NCBI GenBank assembly: GCA_963922205.1
Contig: CAWUHX010000017.1
Coordinates: forward strand, 992,001 to 1,056,000
Source of the DNA: Romanomermis culicivorax
Taxonomy: Eukaryota; Nematoda; Enoplea; Mermithida; Mermithidae
Length of the DNA: 64,000 nt
Reading direction: 5' to 3'
Below the pieces are notes generated by a model. The model was not told where the DNA came from. It did no database searches and saw only the letters and a program-made list of their open reading frames with translations. Made by a program: the position numbers and the translations under genes. Positions 10,580 through 20,634 of the stretch are shown one piece after another (within the stretch, counting starts at the first letter, position 1; each line of letters begins with the position of its first letter).

Positions 10580-13472
10580 ATATTAAAATTTCAAAAATTT
10601 GAACAAAATTACCTGATAAACCATCAACTCTGTATCTTCCAATTTGAACTTCGCCACCATTAAGTTTATGTCGAATATACAGTTTTTCATTTTTATGGAC
10701 TAACCACTTCAACCATTTTAAGGCTATAACAGATTGTCTTTCTTCTTTACCATAACCTTTGTATGGTATTACACCAATAGTATCTGGCTTCAAAAATAAA
10801 CGTCGGAAAACTAAGTTGCAAGCACTAGCAATGGTTATTGAATTTTCAAAAGGATCGACATTTGTTTCTTCCATAAAAATATCGCAAAATTTCATACAAC
10901 ATTGTCGTAAAACTTGCACATCGCTACGACAGTAGTCAATTAACTCATTATCAAAATTAAGTTGACAACCCTAAACAATGATGCATTTAAATGCAAAACT
11001 TTATACTTTTGCAAACTTACTGCTTAAAGCTTTCAATTATACCACTCCAGAAACGTGGCACAAGCCGCAGGTTTCATAGCATTGTAACCGTACATGTTGG
11101 GTGATGGATATGAGCCAATATATCCGTAATTTTCTTTTCTATTAAAGAAATGAGGGAAATATCCTTTACATATTTCACTTATTCCAAATGTTTTCGGTAA
11201 AGCCGCCAAAGGCATCGGAAGAAAGTTCAGAGAATCAATAATTTTTATCGACCCTACTTTGATACACATCAACTCTAAACCCTAAAAATAAATAAATAGA
11301 TGAAAATGAAAAACTATAAACAATTTACTAATTCACCCTTATTAATGATATGTAGTTTATGATGTCCATTACGATACAAAAACTGCATTATAAATTGTCC
11401 ATCGAATCCTCGAGAATTATGCGCTATTGCAGTAATGTTTTTCATACCTTTTGCAAAAAGGTATTCGCAGAAATCATTTAGACATGTAGATCCTTTGAAA
11501 ATACGTTCGCGTTGACCGCATGTATTGCAGCAAAAATTTCCCTCGTTTTGACGACACTGATCGCATACAGTATGGACAACACATAAATTTGGTTCATGTT
11601 CGAACACATCCCCTAATTCGCTTTGTCGTAGAATTTTTTCCTGTGTAGTCTCAAAATCATAAAAAACAAATTTTTGATTAACAGGACATTTATCGGTAAT
11701 TCTTGTTTCATTATCATCTAGACACTCATCCTCATCAACATTTGTTTCAAATATATCTTCTTCCTCTTCAATTTGCTCGCTACCAACAGGTTGCATAAAA
11801 CATGAATGATCTAAAATAAAAATTTTCATATAAAATAAAATAAAATAAAATAATTACACCATATCTAATACCTTTTTTAGGTACGCTTTTCTTGCATGTT
11901 TTGCATTCAAAATAACCGCAATTATGAGGATTAGAATGTGCTCGTCGAACCAGTGTATCACATTGTTCGCACACTTTGAAACGATCGCAAATAGATACCC
12001 CTGTTTTTTGACCTTTCGATTGACGTCTTTGAGTAAAAACAAGCTTGTGTCGAGCAAAACACTTATCGTTTTTAAAATATCGCAGACAATCTTTGCATTT
12101 TCGAGCATTAAATTGATTACATGGGGGTGTATTGTAACACAGAGGACAAACGTTTCTGCATCTGTGTTCCATTTTGTTGTTGTAGGCCAGATCGCAATGA
12201 GGACAAAAGTAGCCGCGGTCAAAAAATCCAGGCATCTTTGTAATGACAGAGTAATGATTATTATGGTGGTAAATATTCAAAACATGCGTTGCTTCAGGTC
12301 CTTAAAACTCTAAATACGTACACAATAACAGACAAATAAAAAACTCTAACCTCTAAATATCAAATCCTTAAAGCGTTCTTTGCTAAAAACTTTGATTTGA
12401 TAATCGGGTAATAAAACAGTTTGCAATTGTTCCCACTGATGAAAACCGCAAGCTCCTTGATGATTAGCTAAGCCTGCTAAGGTCATCAGTTCTTTAGCAA
12501 CCTTTGTTTGCAGCAGATGTGACTTGTCAGACTTTCGAATACTTTCCCATTTGTGCTCAGCATTCTTATCTTTTTTATGAATGTAAGCTCTAGCAACAAC
12601 TAGAGCTCTAGCAAAACATAAATCATCCGTGTTGTTGATTTGAATAATACAGCGTTTATCTTTTAGAAAATCATTATGTTTTAAATATTGATGAGCATTG
12701 TGAATACCTTAAATAAATAAATAAATAAAAATCTTACATAAGTAATTTTAATCAGCTTACGGCTACCCGCAGGTGGTGTTACAACAATGGTACGAATTGT
12801 AGACTGACGACTATCAATTTGTATTTGCTCATTTGATTGAAGAACAGCGTTAAGAGTGTTTACAATCAAGTCTCCAGTTAAAGCATGTTTCGGTCTAAAA
12901 GGTATCAAAACACGACCTTTCATCAAATCTGGATGGTCAAAGGAAAACCCTATAAACGCATTATCAGCGACATTCTCAGAAATTCGCTCTACTATACGTT
13001 GAAACGTTGGCACTATTTGAGCATTTAAATCATCCATATGTTCGGTATTACGAAAGTTCACAGAGTACTCGCGACCTTCGGTATTAAAACGCCTAATATT
13101 TACGGTACTGGGTTGACCTAGTTCGAAAAAATCATCCGCAACAAAAGATGCATTCATTACACCTCCACTACCCCCACCACCACCACCAATTTGAGCTGTT
13201 TCGTAAATTTCTTCCTCATCAGAACTGTAAGGCGTATAACTTTTGTATTGATCATCTTCATCATCATAATCTAAAACAGTTCCTTCTTCTTCTTCTTCCA
13301 AAATATTATTATTATTATCGAGTGTTTCTTCTTCTTCTTCTTTCTCAGAGGTAATATTCTCTGAAGACTCATTCACTATTGTTTCATCGTCTTCATCAGA
13401 AGTAATATCTTCTAAAATTTCCATAGGCATGTCGTCTTCGTCCGAAGTAATATCCTCATAAATAGGTTTCAT
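10566..13472 (-). pseudogene. polB: DNA polymerase B, P1 copy B (5' half only)
   Basis: Duplicate of polB copy A exons 1-6, from ATG at 13472. The three copy-A-specific nonsense codons are absent here (intact codons at about 13203, 11942 and 11626), so the N-terminal region, the Cys/His-rich zinc-like region and the exonuclease motifs DFETTQ and HNSRGFDGQF stay open. The two stops before the exon 5 donor (11033 and 11024) are shared with copy A. Either they predate the duplication or the true splice site skips them. The copy ends in intron 6 at the duplication junction and lacks the whole polymerase palm, including motifs A, B and C. It cannot encode a polymerase. Confidence 0.88.
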
Positions 13473-14038
13473 TATAAAAATTATCTAAACATATAACCAG
13501 TTAAAACCAGTTGAAAACCTGTTTTACTGTACAACCCTAGTATTTTTGTTTTGATTCTTGAAGCTATAAAATAACTGTAATAGCTGCTTATAACCCTGTT
13601 GCACCATCTTTTCTTTTTATGTGGAAAAGCTTTAAAGACCCTTATAACTCATGCGCACGTGGCTATATTGCTTCTATAGCTCTGACCTTGATAATTACTA
13701 TAACACATAAAACACATATATTTTTCTAGCTTTGATCTCAAAGGTTACCGTACAGCATAAACACATTTTATTTTATTTTTGTAGAACATAGCTCCTCCTC
13801 TCATATACTCCTCAGAATAGTAGAATACTGTAGGATATATGTCTTGAATATTTATTATGCTTATAACTCCTCCTCTTACAGCTATAAGCTATATATCTTG
13901 GTTATTTTATTATAGCTATAACCTCCTTTTACTCTAAAATTTTGAACACTTTATACATTTATCTGTTTTGTTGCTACAAAAACTACTCGCTTCTTCTCTC
14001 TCTCTCTCTCTTTAATATTTCTTCAAGAATTTTCAAAA
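13473..14038. promoter_or_regulatory. Divergent promoter region, unit 2 (shortened)
   Basis: Counterpart of 8698-9504 with 241 bp removed immediately upstream of the polB ATG. It therefore keeps one instead of two AAGCTTTAAAGACC/CACGTG blocks (about 13624). The CT microsatellite and the sequence just upstream of the plus-strand ATG are unchanged. The polB-proximal promoter sequence is the part that differs between the copies. Confidence 0.45.
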
Positions 14039-15257
14039 ATGGAACACCAGTTTATGTTAGATGAAAACATGGCATTATTTGTAGTGGTTGAAGGTAGATA
14101 CGTGTCAATCTATTTTCGTAACGTCGACCCTAAAACAAAAGAGGCGTACGGTCGCGGATTCAAGCTCATTTTACCACAATACGGTATACTAGGTCGCAAT
14201 GTCAATATTATTGAAAAGACATTTTCACATGGAGGTCGATGCGGCATCAACCTTGGTTATAAAATGCTGGTCGAGAGCGACGGGGTTACAGTACGATTTA
14301 ACAATTTGTTTAATGGAACAACATGGTGTTTATCTAAAGAAGTGAGTTGATATATGAATTCTTTCTTTCTTTCTTTCTTTTAAAATATAATGTTTTATTC
14401 TTTAGCAATTTTGGCGCTGGACCAATATGATACATGAGATAGCGCCAGCTATTTCAAACGAGTACAATGCTTTAGCAGCAAATCTCCAGCTAGCGATAAA
14501 ACGCAAAACAAACGAAAATGACGACGTAGCTGGAAAAGATGGTTCTACCCCTAAAATCATTAAAGAAGAAGAAGAAGTCGGTGCAGATAAGAAAATTATT
14601 AAAGAAGAAGAAGGGATTCATGCTACAAAATTCGCCGGAGAACAAAGCAATGCTCGTGAAGATCAAAAGGAAGCTAGCGTTCAAACGTCACTTATTAATG
14701 ATCTCTTCATCAACTGTTTCAATGATCCTGACTACGATTCAACGTCGGATACCAATTCGTTGGAAGCCGAAACCAAGCGTATTTGTGAGTTACGTGTTCC
14801 GGGTTTAGATATTCCATGGTTTTTTGATGAGCAAGTAGTAAAAGGTGAAAAATTATTTATAATTATATGTGCTGAGTTAGTTATACAAGACATCTTTAAT
14901 GGGTGTATTTTTGATTGTTATTGCGCAAAAGAGGTAGGAATTGTTGAGGATCATCAGTGTCCAGCTCGTAATTCCATATATAATATCGCAATTACACCAA
15001 CAGTTAATCGTTTATATGAAAAGATGGGACTTATCATTGACTGCTTTGAATATGTTATAGGTGAAGTTCAAGGTTATTACTGTCTTCGCGCTTTTAAACA
15101 GATGATCGACATATTTAGATGTATACCACTTACAAGTACTGGTCGTAAAATTCTTAAGGATACTGTAGCTAGTTTTATTGATGAAGGTTATCATTATGAT
15201 TTTGATGATGCTGTTGTTATCAAAACACTACGCGATTTTATTAGCAGTAAATTATAA
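14039..15257 (+). CDS. Accessory protein with possible PC4-like N-terminal domain
   Basis: Two exons, 14039-14341 and 14406-15257 (donor GAA|GTGAGT, acceptor TTTAG|CAA), giving 384 codons. Residues about 10-60 have a strand-rich pattern (YVSIYFRNVDPKT..., then GFKLILPQYGIL) reminiscent of the C-terminal domain of transcriptional coactivator PC4/p15, a single-stranded DNA-binding fold. This is a visual resemblance only. A lysine/glutamate-rich linker with two KIIKEEE repeats follows. The C-terminal ~170 residues hold several Cys and hydrophobic segments and are not recognised. It is divergent from polB and upstream of the virion genes. No homologue is seen in P2. A role in DNA binding or late transcription is inference. 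Confidence 0.6.
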
Positions 15258-15589
15258 AAGTTTTGCTTACATTCATTCATTCATTCATTACAGTTTGTAT
15301 GTTTTAATTAGCTATAGTTTGCTTGCTTATGTAATTGCTTACGTATTTGCTTGTTATATAATTTCATACATACATACATACATACATACATACATTGCGC
15401 GTATATTTTGCATACAGTAATGCTATTCTATTTTATATGATCATCTATCTATCTTTATATTTTACATGTGCACTGTTTTATATTGTAATTTTGATAATTA
15501 TATAACATTTTGTTTTAAATAATAATAAAAATCATTTTAAAAATTGTTCAAGTAAAAAAGTGGTTGGTTTTTGTTGTTGTCAAAAAGTG
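15258..15589. other. Noncoding spacer with simple repeats
   Basis: Contains short CATT (about 15271-15288) and CATA (about 15366-15393) microsatellites and otherwise A+T-rich sequence. AATAAT/AATAAA-like stretches near 15520-15530 could serve as a polyadenylation signal for the upstream gene. No gene seen. Confidence 0.5.
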
Positions 15590-16246
15590 ATGTCAAATGA
15601 TGATGATGAAAAGTTTTATATATGGAAACATCCATTTAACTGTATAGTTTCTGCTCCAACAAAATCAGGAAAAACACAATTTGTTAAAAAACTTGTAATT
15701 TTTGCTAAAGAAATGCTTCACCCTGCTCCTGTGAAAATTTATTGGTGTTATTCGGAATGGCAAGAAGCTTATGATGAATTAGTTCAGAAATGTTCTTATG
15801 TAGGATTTATTCAAGGTTCGCCTGATTTGAATGAACTTCAGAAAAGTAAAGATACACCTAAATTATTAATTATGGATGATATGATGCAAGAGATGAAGAA
15901 TGATCAAAGTTTAACTCAACTTTTTACTAAAGGATCGCATCATTGGAATATATCAATTATACATATAGTTCAGAATGCCTTTTTTGATGGAATGCGTACG
16001 AGTAGGATAAACGCTCAATATTTAATTCTTTTAAAAAACCCGAGCGATAGATTACAAGTCCGCACACTGGCTCGACAGATTTTTCCAACTACCTCAAATT
16101 ATTTCATAGAGGCGTATGAGGATGCTACTAGTAAACCATACGGTTATTTATTAATAGATCTTACACAAACATGTCCTGAAAAATATCGACTTAGATCTAA
16201 TATATTCCCCGACAATGATCATATGATTTTGTATACACCTAAATGA
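15590..16246 (+). CDS. Polinton genome-packaging ATPase (FtsK/HerA-A32 type), P1
   Basis: Predicted to power DNA packaging into the capsid. The start is the ATG at 15590 giving 218 residues, preferred over upstream in-frame sequence because homologues begin shortly before a WKHPF motif. Seen: Walker A-like APTKSGKT with Lys28/Thr29 (first Gly replaced by Ala), Walker B LLIMDD near residue 102, and a HIVQNAFF motif resembling the sensor region, followed by GMRTSRINAQY. These are typical of the Polinton ATPase. The P2 homologue at 43166 is collinear throughout. It is the first of a plus-strand series of virion genes. The reading frame is intact and unspliced. Confidence 0.9.
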   Translation: MSNDDDEKFYIWKHPFNCIVSAPTKSGKTQFVKKLVIFAKEMLHPAPVKIYWCYSEWQEAYDELVQKCSYVGFIQGSPDLNELQKSKDTPKLLIMDDMMQEMKNDQSLTQLFTKGSHHWNISIIHIVQNAFFDGMRTSRINAQYLILLKNPSDRLQVRTLARQIFPTTSNYFIEAYEDATSKPYGYLLIDLTQTCPEKYRLRSNIFPDNDHMILYTPK

Positions 16247-16304
16247 TTCATCATTTTTACAAAAAACTTTATACAGGTTAGTCGGATCCTATTATTTTAG
16301 CGAT

Positions 16305-16745
16305 ATGATATACAGTAAACACATTTTTTTAAACACTCTCGCTGTGATCCTTTTCATAGCTGTTTTTATTGTATGGGTACAATACCCTTTTCAATTTTAT
16401 GAAAATGAAGAAGAACCTGTAAATGTTACAGATTTTACGATACCAAACACAAAAAATGTTACAGATCAGAAATTATTATTACGGGAAAATTATAAATTAC
16501 ATATAATACCCTTACTACGTTATGTAGAAAAAATTTTACATTGTCCTCAGAATGACGGACAATTTATGCAATTACGAGTGTGTTTCAAAATATATATTTT
16601 CAATCCTGTCGTATTTTCTTGTTGTAGTCGAAGCAGTAAATTTCAAAACTTGTACATCAATGGAAGTAGATTACGATATATTGATACGATAGCTTTATTA
16701 CATAATCAGAAAAAAATATTATACCCTTCATCAGTCTACTCGTGA
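16305..16745 (+). CDS. Membrane-anchored Cys-motif protein, P1
   Basis: 146 residues, function unknown. Residues about 9-27 form one hydrophobic segment (a signal anchor). The rest is predicted to be exposed, with several N-x-T/S sites. The C-terminal half has Cys spaced C-x12-C-x12-CC. The same C-x(11-13)-C-x(11-12)-CC pattern recurs in the P2 proteins at 43883 and, twice, at 45004. The preceding YVEKILHC matches FIEKYLLC in P2. Position after the ATPase is the same in both elements. A surface or virion membrane role is possible but unproven. Confidence 0.7.
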   Translation: MIYSKHIFLNTLAVILFIAVFIVWVQYPFQFYENEEEPVNVTDFTIPNTKNVTDQKLLLRENYKLHIIPLLRYVEKILHCPQNDGQFMQLRVCFKIYIFNPVVFSCCSRSSKFQNLYINGSRLRYIDTIALLHNQKKILYPSSVYS

Positions 16746-16799
16746 ATTTTGAAGAGGTTGGTCGTTTTTCTATAATTCGTTTGTTTTGTGACAATTACG

Positions 16800-17264
16800 A
16801 TGTCAGCTGCATTTGAAGTTTTTGTCAGAATGGTGCAAAATAAAGTAAAAGGTAAAAATTTATATCTCTTCTTCTTTAACTATTTATTAAACTATGGTAT
16901 TTTTATTTAAGGTAAAATACTAAACAACAAACAGAAACGCGAAGTAGCTGATTTGTTTTGGACTCGTTTCTCACCCGAAGCCAAGATTTTTTACAAAGAC
17001 ATAGCTAAGGCGTGCAACCATTTACGGCGTGAAGTTGGTTTACCCATGGGACGTAAAAAAGTTACACAATTTTGGTGTTTTGCTAGACTATTACTGACGG
17101 AGTTGGATATGATCGAAACTCGTGCTATTTTTGTAGAAGATCTTTTTTTAAAACTAGATACAGCTCATAAACTATTTTTTATGAATATGAATAACTTGTG
17201 TGCTTTTTCTAGACGCGAAGAGTTGAATATCCTCATACAAAATGAAGCTTCATTACTATCTTAA
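16800..17264 (+). CDS. Small HMG-box-like protein, P1
   Basis: Two exons: 16800-16851 and 16912-17264, joined across a 60-bp GT-AG intron; about 134 residues. The first exon is very short (17 codons plus one base). The intron occupies the same position and phase in the P2 homologue at 44465, which supports both gene models. The N-terminal half shows three potential helices with FEVFVRM, then ADLFWTRFSPEAKIFYKDIA, like helices 1-3 of an HMG box (W..FS...K..Y...A). The C-terminal half is conserved between P1 and P2 but not recognised. Binding or bending of element DNA, in the virion or during transcription, is inference. Confidence 0.65.
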
Positions 17265-17346
17265 TGTAATACAATAAATATTTCAATGTTTACTCATCAT
17301 TTGGTCATTATTGTAAAATTTTTTTGTACTGTACGGTCTGTTTTGT

Positions 17347-17699
17347 ATGGCTTCTAGATTAAAGAAATATATTCACGAGCTCAATGTGTTGAAAAATTCA
17401 AATCGTGTTCAAAGACGTGCTTTTCTTCAACATTCTTCCCCCGATTTGATCTGTTGTATATGTGAAATTTGTTTGAACATTTTGAACGGTAATATTCCTA
17501 TTAATTCAAACTTAAAAAAGAAATTGGCCAAACATAAATTATTGCTCAGAGGTTTAGCTACAAGACACGAAAAAACAAGAAAAAAGATTTACATAATAAA
17601 CGTGTAAGAATTGTTCAAAGTGGTGGAGCATTTTTACCTCTAGTACTACCCATTTTATTATCTACATTAGCAAGTTTTGTTACAGAGAAATTATTATAG
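17347..17699 (+). pseudogene. Small basic protein with hydrophobic C-tail, P1 (frameshift)
   Basis: ATG at 17347. The N-terminus is basic (SRLKKYIHEL), followed by a Cys-containing helix and a Lys-rich stretch. Near 17578-17587, in an A-rich run, the first frame continues only to a stop at 17607. The neighbouring frame continues to 17699 with the QSGG start of a hydrophobic tail (about 20 residues of Leu/Ile/Ala). The P2 homologue has the basic and hydrophobic parts in one frame. This is therefore a one-base indel, a sequencing error in a homopolymer, or less likely programmed slippage. A small, basic/amphipathic virion peptide comparable to adenoviral minor core peptides is possible, but that is inference. 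Confidence 0.65.
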
Positions 17700-17700
17700 A

Positions 17701-18561
17701 ATGAAATTTGCTAATAAATTTGCTCTTATACCTCAGGAGGTTCTGAATAAACTGAATAACTCTCAGGTTTCTTCTTCTTCGACGACGACGACGAGTTCAA
17801 GTGAAAAGACAGGTATAGCTAAGCAAGTTGACATGTATCGTAACGAGCTAGAGCGCATTTTGAAAGATAATACGTTAACGCCTGAAGAACAATACAAAAT
17901 GTACTCGCAACTATTTTCACAATATTTAACTTTTGAACATGAAGAGGCTCAACCTACTACAGTGATTTTAAAACAAAAAGTTATTGATAACAAAGAAGAT
18001 GAGAATGATAGTGACGATTTGGAACAAAAAGAAAAAAATTGGTTGAACGATGAAAAGTTACTTAGCGGTATTCCTAAACAGTTTAAACGCTCAGCATCCT
18101 TATTATTGGAGCATGTGCGACGTAACCCTAGTATAAATGTTTATAAGCAAGGTGAAGTATTAATTGATGGGAAATTAATTGAAGGATCACACATTATTGA
18201 TTTATTACATGATTTGTCTCGTAAACGTTCAAAAATTACGCAAACGCTCGGAGTAGATGAGTTTGTTAATGCTTTGAAAAAATATAATGTACCATTAGAA
18301 GCTATAGGAAACCCATTACGTAAAATGTTATTCACTTTACCTCGGAAACTCTCCTACCATACACCTCCGGAAGAATCAGATGATCATACAGTTAGTAGTG
18401 TCAAACGGTTGAATAAACCATTTGTGAAAGGTGTTGATTTATTTTCAAGTGGTGCCGAGGAAGATATCAAAGACGATTCATTCTTTTATAAAGGAAACTC
18501 GACAGAAAAGAAGATACGACGCAAAGCTAGAGCACTTAGACGGTATACTCCTTTGTACTAG
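17701..18561 (+). CDS. Conserved Polinton protein, possible core/capsid-associated, P1
   Basis: 287 residues from ATG at 17701. This ATG is favoured over an upstream in-frame one because the P2 homologue starts MKYTSKM at the same place. Features: N-terminal FALIPQEVLNKL; Ser/Thr-rich linker; a helix with ELERILKDN.LTPEEQYKMY; acidic linker; then a conserved region of about 90 residues (WL...LPR or IP..FKR, LLLEHVRR, GEVLIDGKLIEGSHIIDLLHDL, EFVNALKKYNVP..AIGNP). I recognise the last region as one recurring in Polinton/adintovirus genomes beside the integrase, without assigned function. It ends a few bases before the integrase start. The C-terminus is basic, consistent with nucleic-acid contact. 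Confidence 0.7.
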   Translation: MKFANKFALIPQEVLNKLNNSQVSSSSTTTTSSSEKTGIAKQVDMYRNELERILKDNTLTPEEQYKMYSQLFSQYLTFEHEEAQPTTVILKQKVIDNKEDENDSDDLEQKEKNWLNDEKLLSGIPKQFKRSASLLLEHVRRNPSINVYKQGEVLIDGKLIEGSHIIDLLHDLSRKRSKITQTLGVDEFVNALKKYNVPLEAIGNPLRKMLFTLPRKLSYHTPPEESDDHTVSSVKRLNKPFVKGVDLFSSGAEEDIKDDSFFYKGNSTEKKIRRKARALRRYTPLY

Positions 18562-18565
18562 AGCG

Positions 18566-19675
18566 ATGAACACCTTACTTTCGAAATTATACAAAAATTT
18601 ACACGGAAATCCTACAGCTTTTTCTAGTATTGAAAAATTATATGCTGAAGCTAGAAAGCACCGTAAAACAATTACACGTAAAAATGTTAAAGATTGGCTT
18701 TCAAAACAAGATAGTTATACTCTACATAAACAAGTCAACAAAAAATTTTCACGTAATCGTATTTATGTTACAGCTATGGATCAACAATGGGAAATTGATT
18801 TGGCAGATATGTCTTCTTTAGCAGATTTTAACGATGGATACAAATTTATGCTTACATGTATAGATGTATCAAGTAAATACGCATGGGTTGAACCCTTAAA
18901 ATCAAAACACTCAAAGAATGTTTGTGATGCTTTTCAAAATATTTTAAAAAGAGGTCGAATCCCTTGGAGAGTGCGCAGCGATAAAGGAAAAGAATTTGTC
19001 AACAAAGATTTCCAAAAATTATTGAAAACTAACGATATACATTTTTTTACTTCTCAAAACGAAGACATTAAATGTTCAATAGTAGAACGGTTTAATAGAA
19101 CTTTAAAAACTAAATTATTTAAATATTTTACAGAGTTTACCACTTATAAATGGATTGATATTTTACCCTCAGTTGTTTCCAACTACAATCACTCTGTTCA
19201 TAGATCGATTAAGGAAAAACCTATTAATGTAGATTATTCTAACGAAAAAATTATATGGCAAAGACTCTACCCTGAAAGATTATACACTAGAAAGTCTAAG
19301 ATTGATATAGGAGATTACGTGCGAATTAGTAAACATAGAGGTGTATTTGACAAAGGTTATTTACCTCAATGGAGTGAAGAAGTTTTCAAAGTAATGCATA
19401 TTGTGAAGACCCGAAATCATATACTTTATACAATTCAAGATCTGGAAGGCGAAGATATAGAAGGACGTTTTTATGAAAAAGAACTACAGAAAATCGATTT
19501 TAATCCTAATATCAAAGAATACAAAATTGAAAAGGTTTTGAAGACTAAACGATTACCAGATGGTCAGAATAGAGTACTTGTGAAGTGGTGGGGTTATCCT
19601 GAAAAATTCAACAGTTGGATTTTAGAAAAGGATATACAAAACGACGACGACGACGATTACGATGAACAACTTTGA
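18566..19675 (+). CDS. int: Retroviral-type integrase with chromodomain, P1
   Basis: Inserts linear element DNA into the host genome. 369 residues from ATG at 18566, five bases after the upstream stop. Seen: N-terminal helical region; rve core with Asp78 (WEID), Asp139 (RSDKGKEF) and Glu174 (VERFNRT), a D,D35E spacing; a basic SH3-like segment ([11 protein letters not shown]); and a C-terminal chromodomain at about 320-365 with cage-type aromatics ([18 protein letters not shown]) that may steer insertion to methylated histones. The frame is intact. The last 14 bases overlap the protease start at 19662, typical of compact virus-like operons. Confidence 0.93.
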   Translation: MNTLLSKLYKNLHGNPTAFSSIEKLYAEARKHRKTITRKNVKDWLSKQDSYTLHKQVNKKFSRNRIYVTAMDQQWEIDLADMSSLADFNDGYKFMLTCIDVSSKYAWVEPLKSKHSKNVCDAFQNILKRGRIPWRVRSDKGKEFVNKDFQKLLKTNDIHFFTSQNEDIKCSIVERFNRTLKTKLFKYFTEFTTYKWIDILPSVVSNYNHSVHRSIKEKPINVDYSNEKIIWQRLYPERLYTRKSKIDIGDYVRISKHRGVFDKGYLPQWSEEVFKVMHIVKTRNHILYTIQDLEGEDIEGRFYEKELQKIDFNPNIKEYKIEKVLKTKRLPDGQNRVLVKWWGYPEKFNSWILEKDIQNDDDDDYDEQL

Positions 19676-20153
19676 ATTGACATATTATGCTCAACAAGAT
19701 GAGCTATTATCACAAAATTTTTTAGGGGTTTTTGCTTGCGATACTCTACCGAAGATAGTTAAAAGACCAGCGGCTTTAATTGCAAACACCGATACATCTT
19801 TTCAAAAAGGAAGTCATTGGATAGCTATGTATTTTGATAATGCTAACTCTGTATATTATTTTGATTCTTATGGTTTACCACCAGTTATTCCTGCTTTTAT
19901 AAATTATATTAACAAAAATGCTTTAATAATATATACAAATAAGAAACATTTACAAAATTTTAATAGTAAGGTTTGTGGTATATATACTTTATATTTTTTG
20001 TATTATAAAGTGCGACATGTTCCTATGTATAAAATGTTTAAAAGTTTCAGTAACACAAATTTTGTTTATAATGATAAATTGATTTGTAAGTTTTTTCATT
20101 GTAAATTTTCTGTAAAAGGTCACTTGCGAAATAAATTATGTACACGTTTGTAA
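19662..20153 (+). CDS. Adenain-like cysteine protease (Ulp1 fold), P1
   Basis: Maturation protease of the Polinton virion. 163 residues. Catalytic residues are visible: His52 (GSHWIAMYF), Asp68 (YYFDSYG) and Cys105 ([10 protein letters not shown]). Gln98 lies seven residues before the Cys, the oxyanion spacing known in adenovirus protease. Conserved N-terminal GVFACD..P and IANTDTS blocks agree with the P2 copy. The Cys-containing C-terminus after residue 130 is variable. It overlaps the integrase end by 14 bases in another frame. The frame looks intact. Confidence 0.9.
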   Translation: MNNFELTYYAQQDELLSQNFLGVFACDTLPKIVKRPAALIANTDTSFQKGSHWIAMYFDNANSVYYFDSYGLPPVIPAFINYINKNALIIYTNKKHLQNFNSKVCGIYTLYFLYYKVRHVPMYKMFKSFSNTNFVYNDKLICKFFHCKFSVKGHLRNKLCTRL

Positions 20154-20325
20154 AAAGTTAACTCCTTCTATATGTATTTATATATATATATAAATTTTAC
20201 TGCACTTTGATAGCTCCGCCTCCTTTATATTTTTGTATAATTTTATTGGTTATTTTAGTAGCTCCGCCTTTTTATAAATTTATAACTGAGTGTTTAGTTG
20301 TTAAATAAAAATTTTTTATTTTGAA
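20154..20325 (+). promoter_or_regulatory. Candidate late-gene promoter with repeated TAGCTCCGCC box
   Basis: TAGCTCCGCC followed closely by a TTTATA stretch occurs twice, at about 20211-20230 and 20259-20276, separated by a sequence containing ATTGG (an inverted CCAAT). It lies directly upstream of the 2-TM/penton/pVI/capsid cluster. The G+C-rich box stands out from the A+T-rich surroundings. Regulatory function is inferred from repetition and position. Confidence 0.4.
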
Positions 20326-20634
20326 ATGGATAGTAGTAATAGTACGCATTCAGAAACGTCTCGCATTAGCATTTGGGAGTTTTTTGGAAAACGTCTACCT
20401 CGAAACGAAGTGGTTTTCTTCAGTCAGGTCATACTAATATACATTGTAGTCATTACAGCTATAATAAATTTATCTCTCTACAATAATAAGACACAATTGT
20501 GGGTTGGTCTTTTGTGCGCTTGTATAGGATATTTATTACCTAGCCCCGTACCGACAGTATTACAGTCATCTAATTCATTGAAGACCGTACCTATAGCAAC
20601 AGCAAACAACATTATAAATAATGACAACCTTTGA
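20326..20634 (+). CDS. Small two-transmembrane protein, P1
   Basis: 102 residues with two hydrophobic segments (about 29-51 and 61-76; the latter ends CIGYLLPSP). N-terminal IWEFFGKRLPRNEVVFFSQ precedes the first segment. I recognise this arrangement (two helices, a GYLLP-like ending) as a recurrent uncharacterised Polinton protein next to the penton gene. Its last 14 bases overlap the penton start. P2 has no equivalent between protease and penton, so it is lost or dispensable there. A virion membrane or holin-like role would be speculation. Confidence 0.65.
   Translation: MDSSNSTHSETSRISIWEFFGKRLPRNEVVFFSQVILIYIVVITAIINLSLYNNKTQLWVGLLCACIGYLLPSPVPTVLQSSNSLKTVPIATANNIINNDNL

Larger units (their letters stand above)
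10566..15099. repeat. Tandem duplication, unit 2 (4534 bp)
   Basis: Second copy of 5791-10565, directly adjacent and in the same orientation. It lacks 241 bp of the intergenic region (the gap falls at 13490/13491). At coding differences between the units, unit 2 generally has the open or conserved state. It joins single-copy sequence at 15099/15100, within the PC4-like gene. Confidence 0.95.

Noticed and set aside
11854..12313. Open frames opposite to polB in the zinc-like region (also 7079-7538)
   Set aside because: They are shadows of the polB exon; the motifs and splice sites fit the polB frame only.
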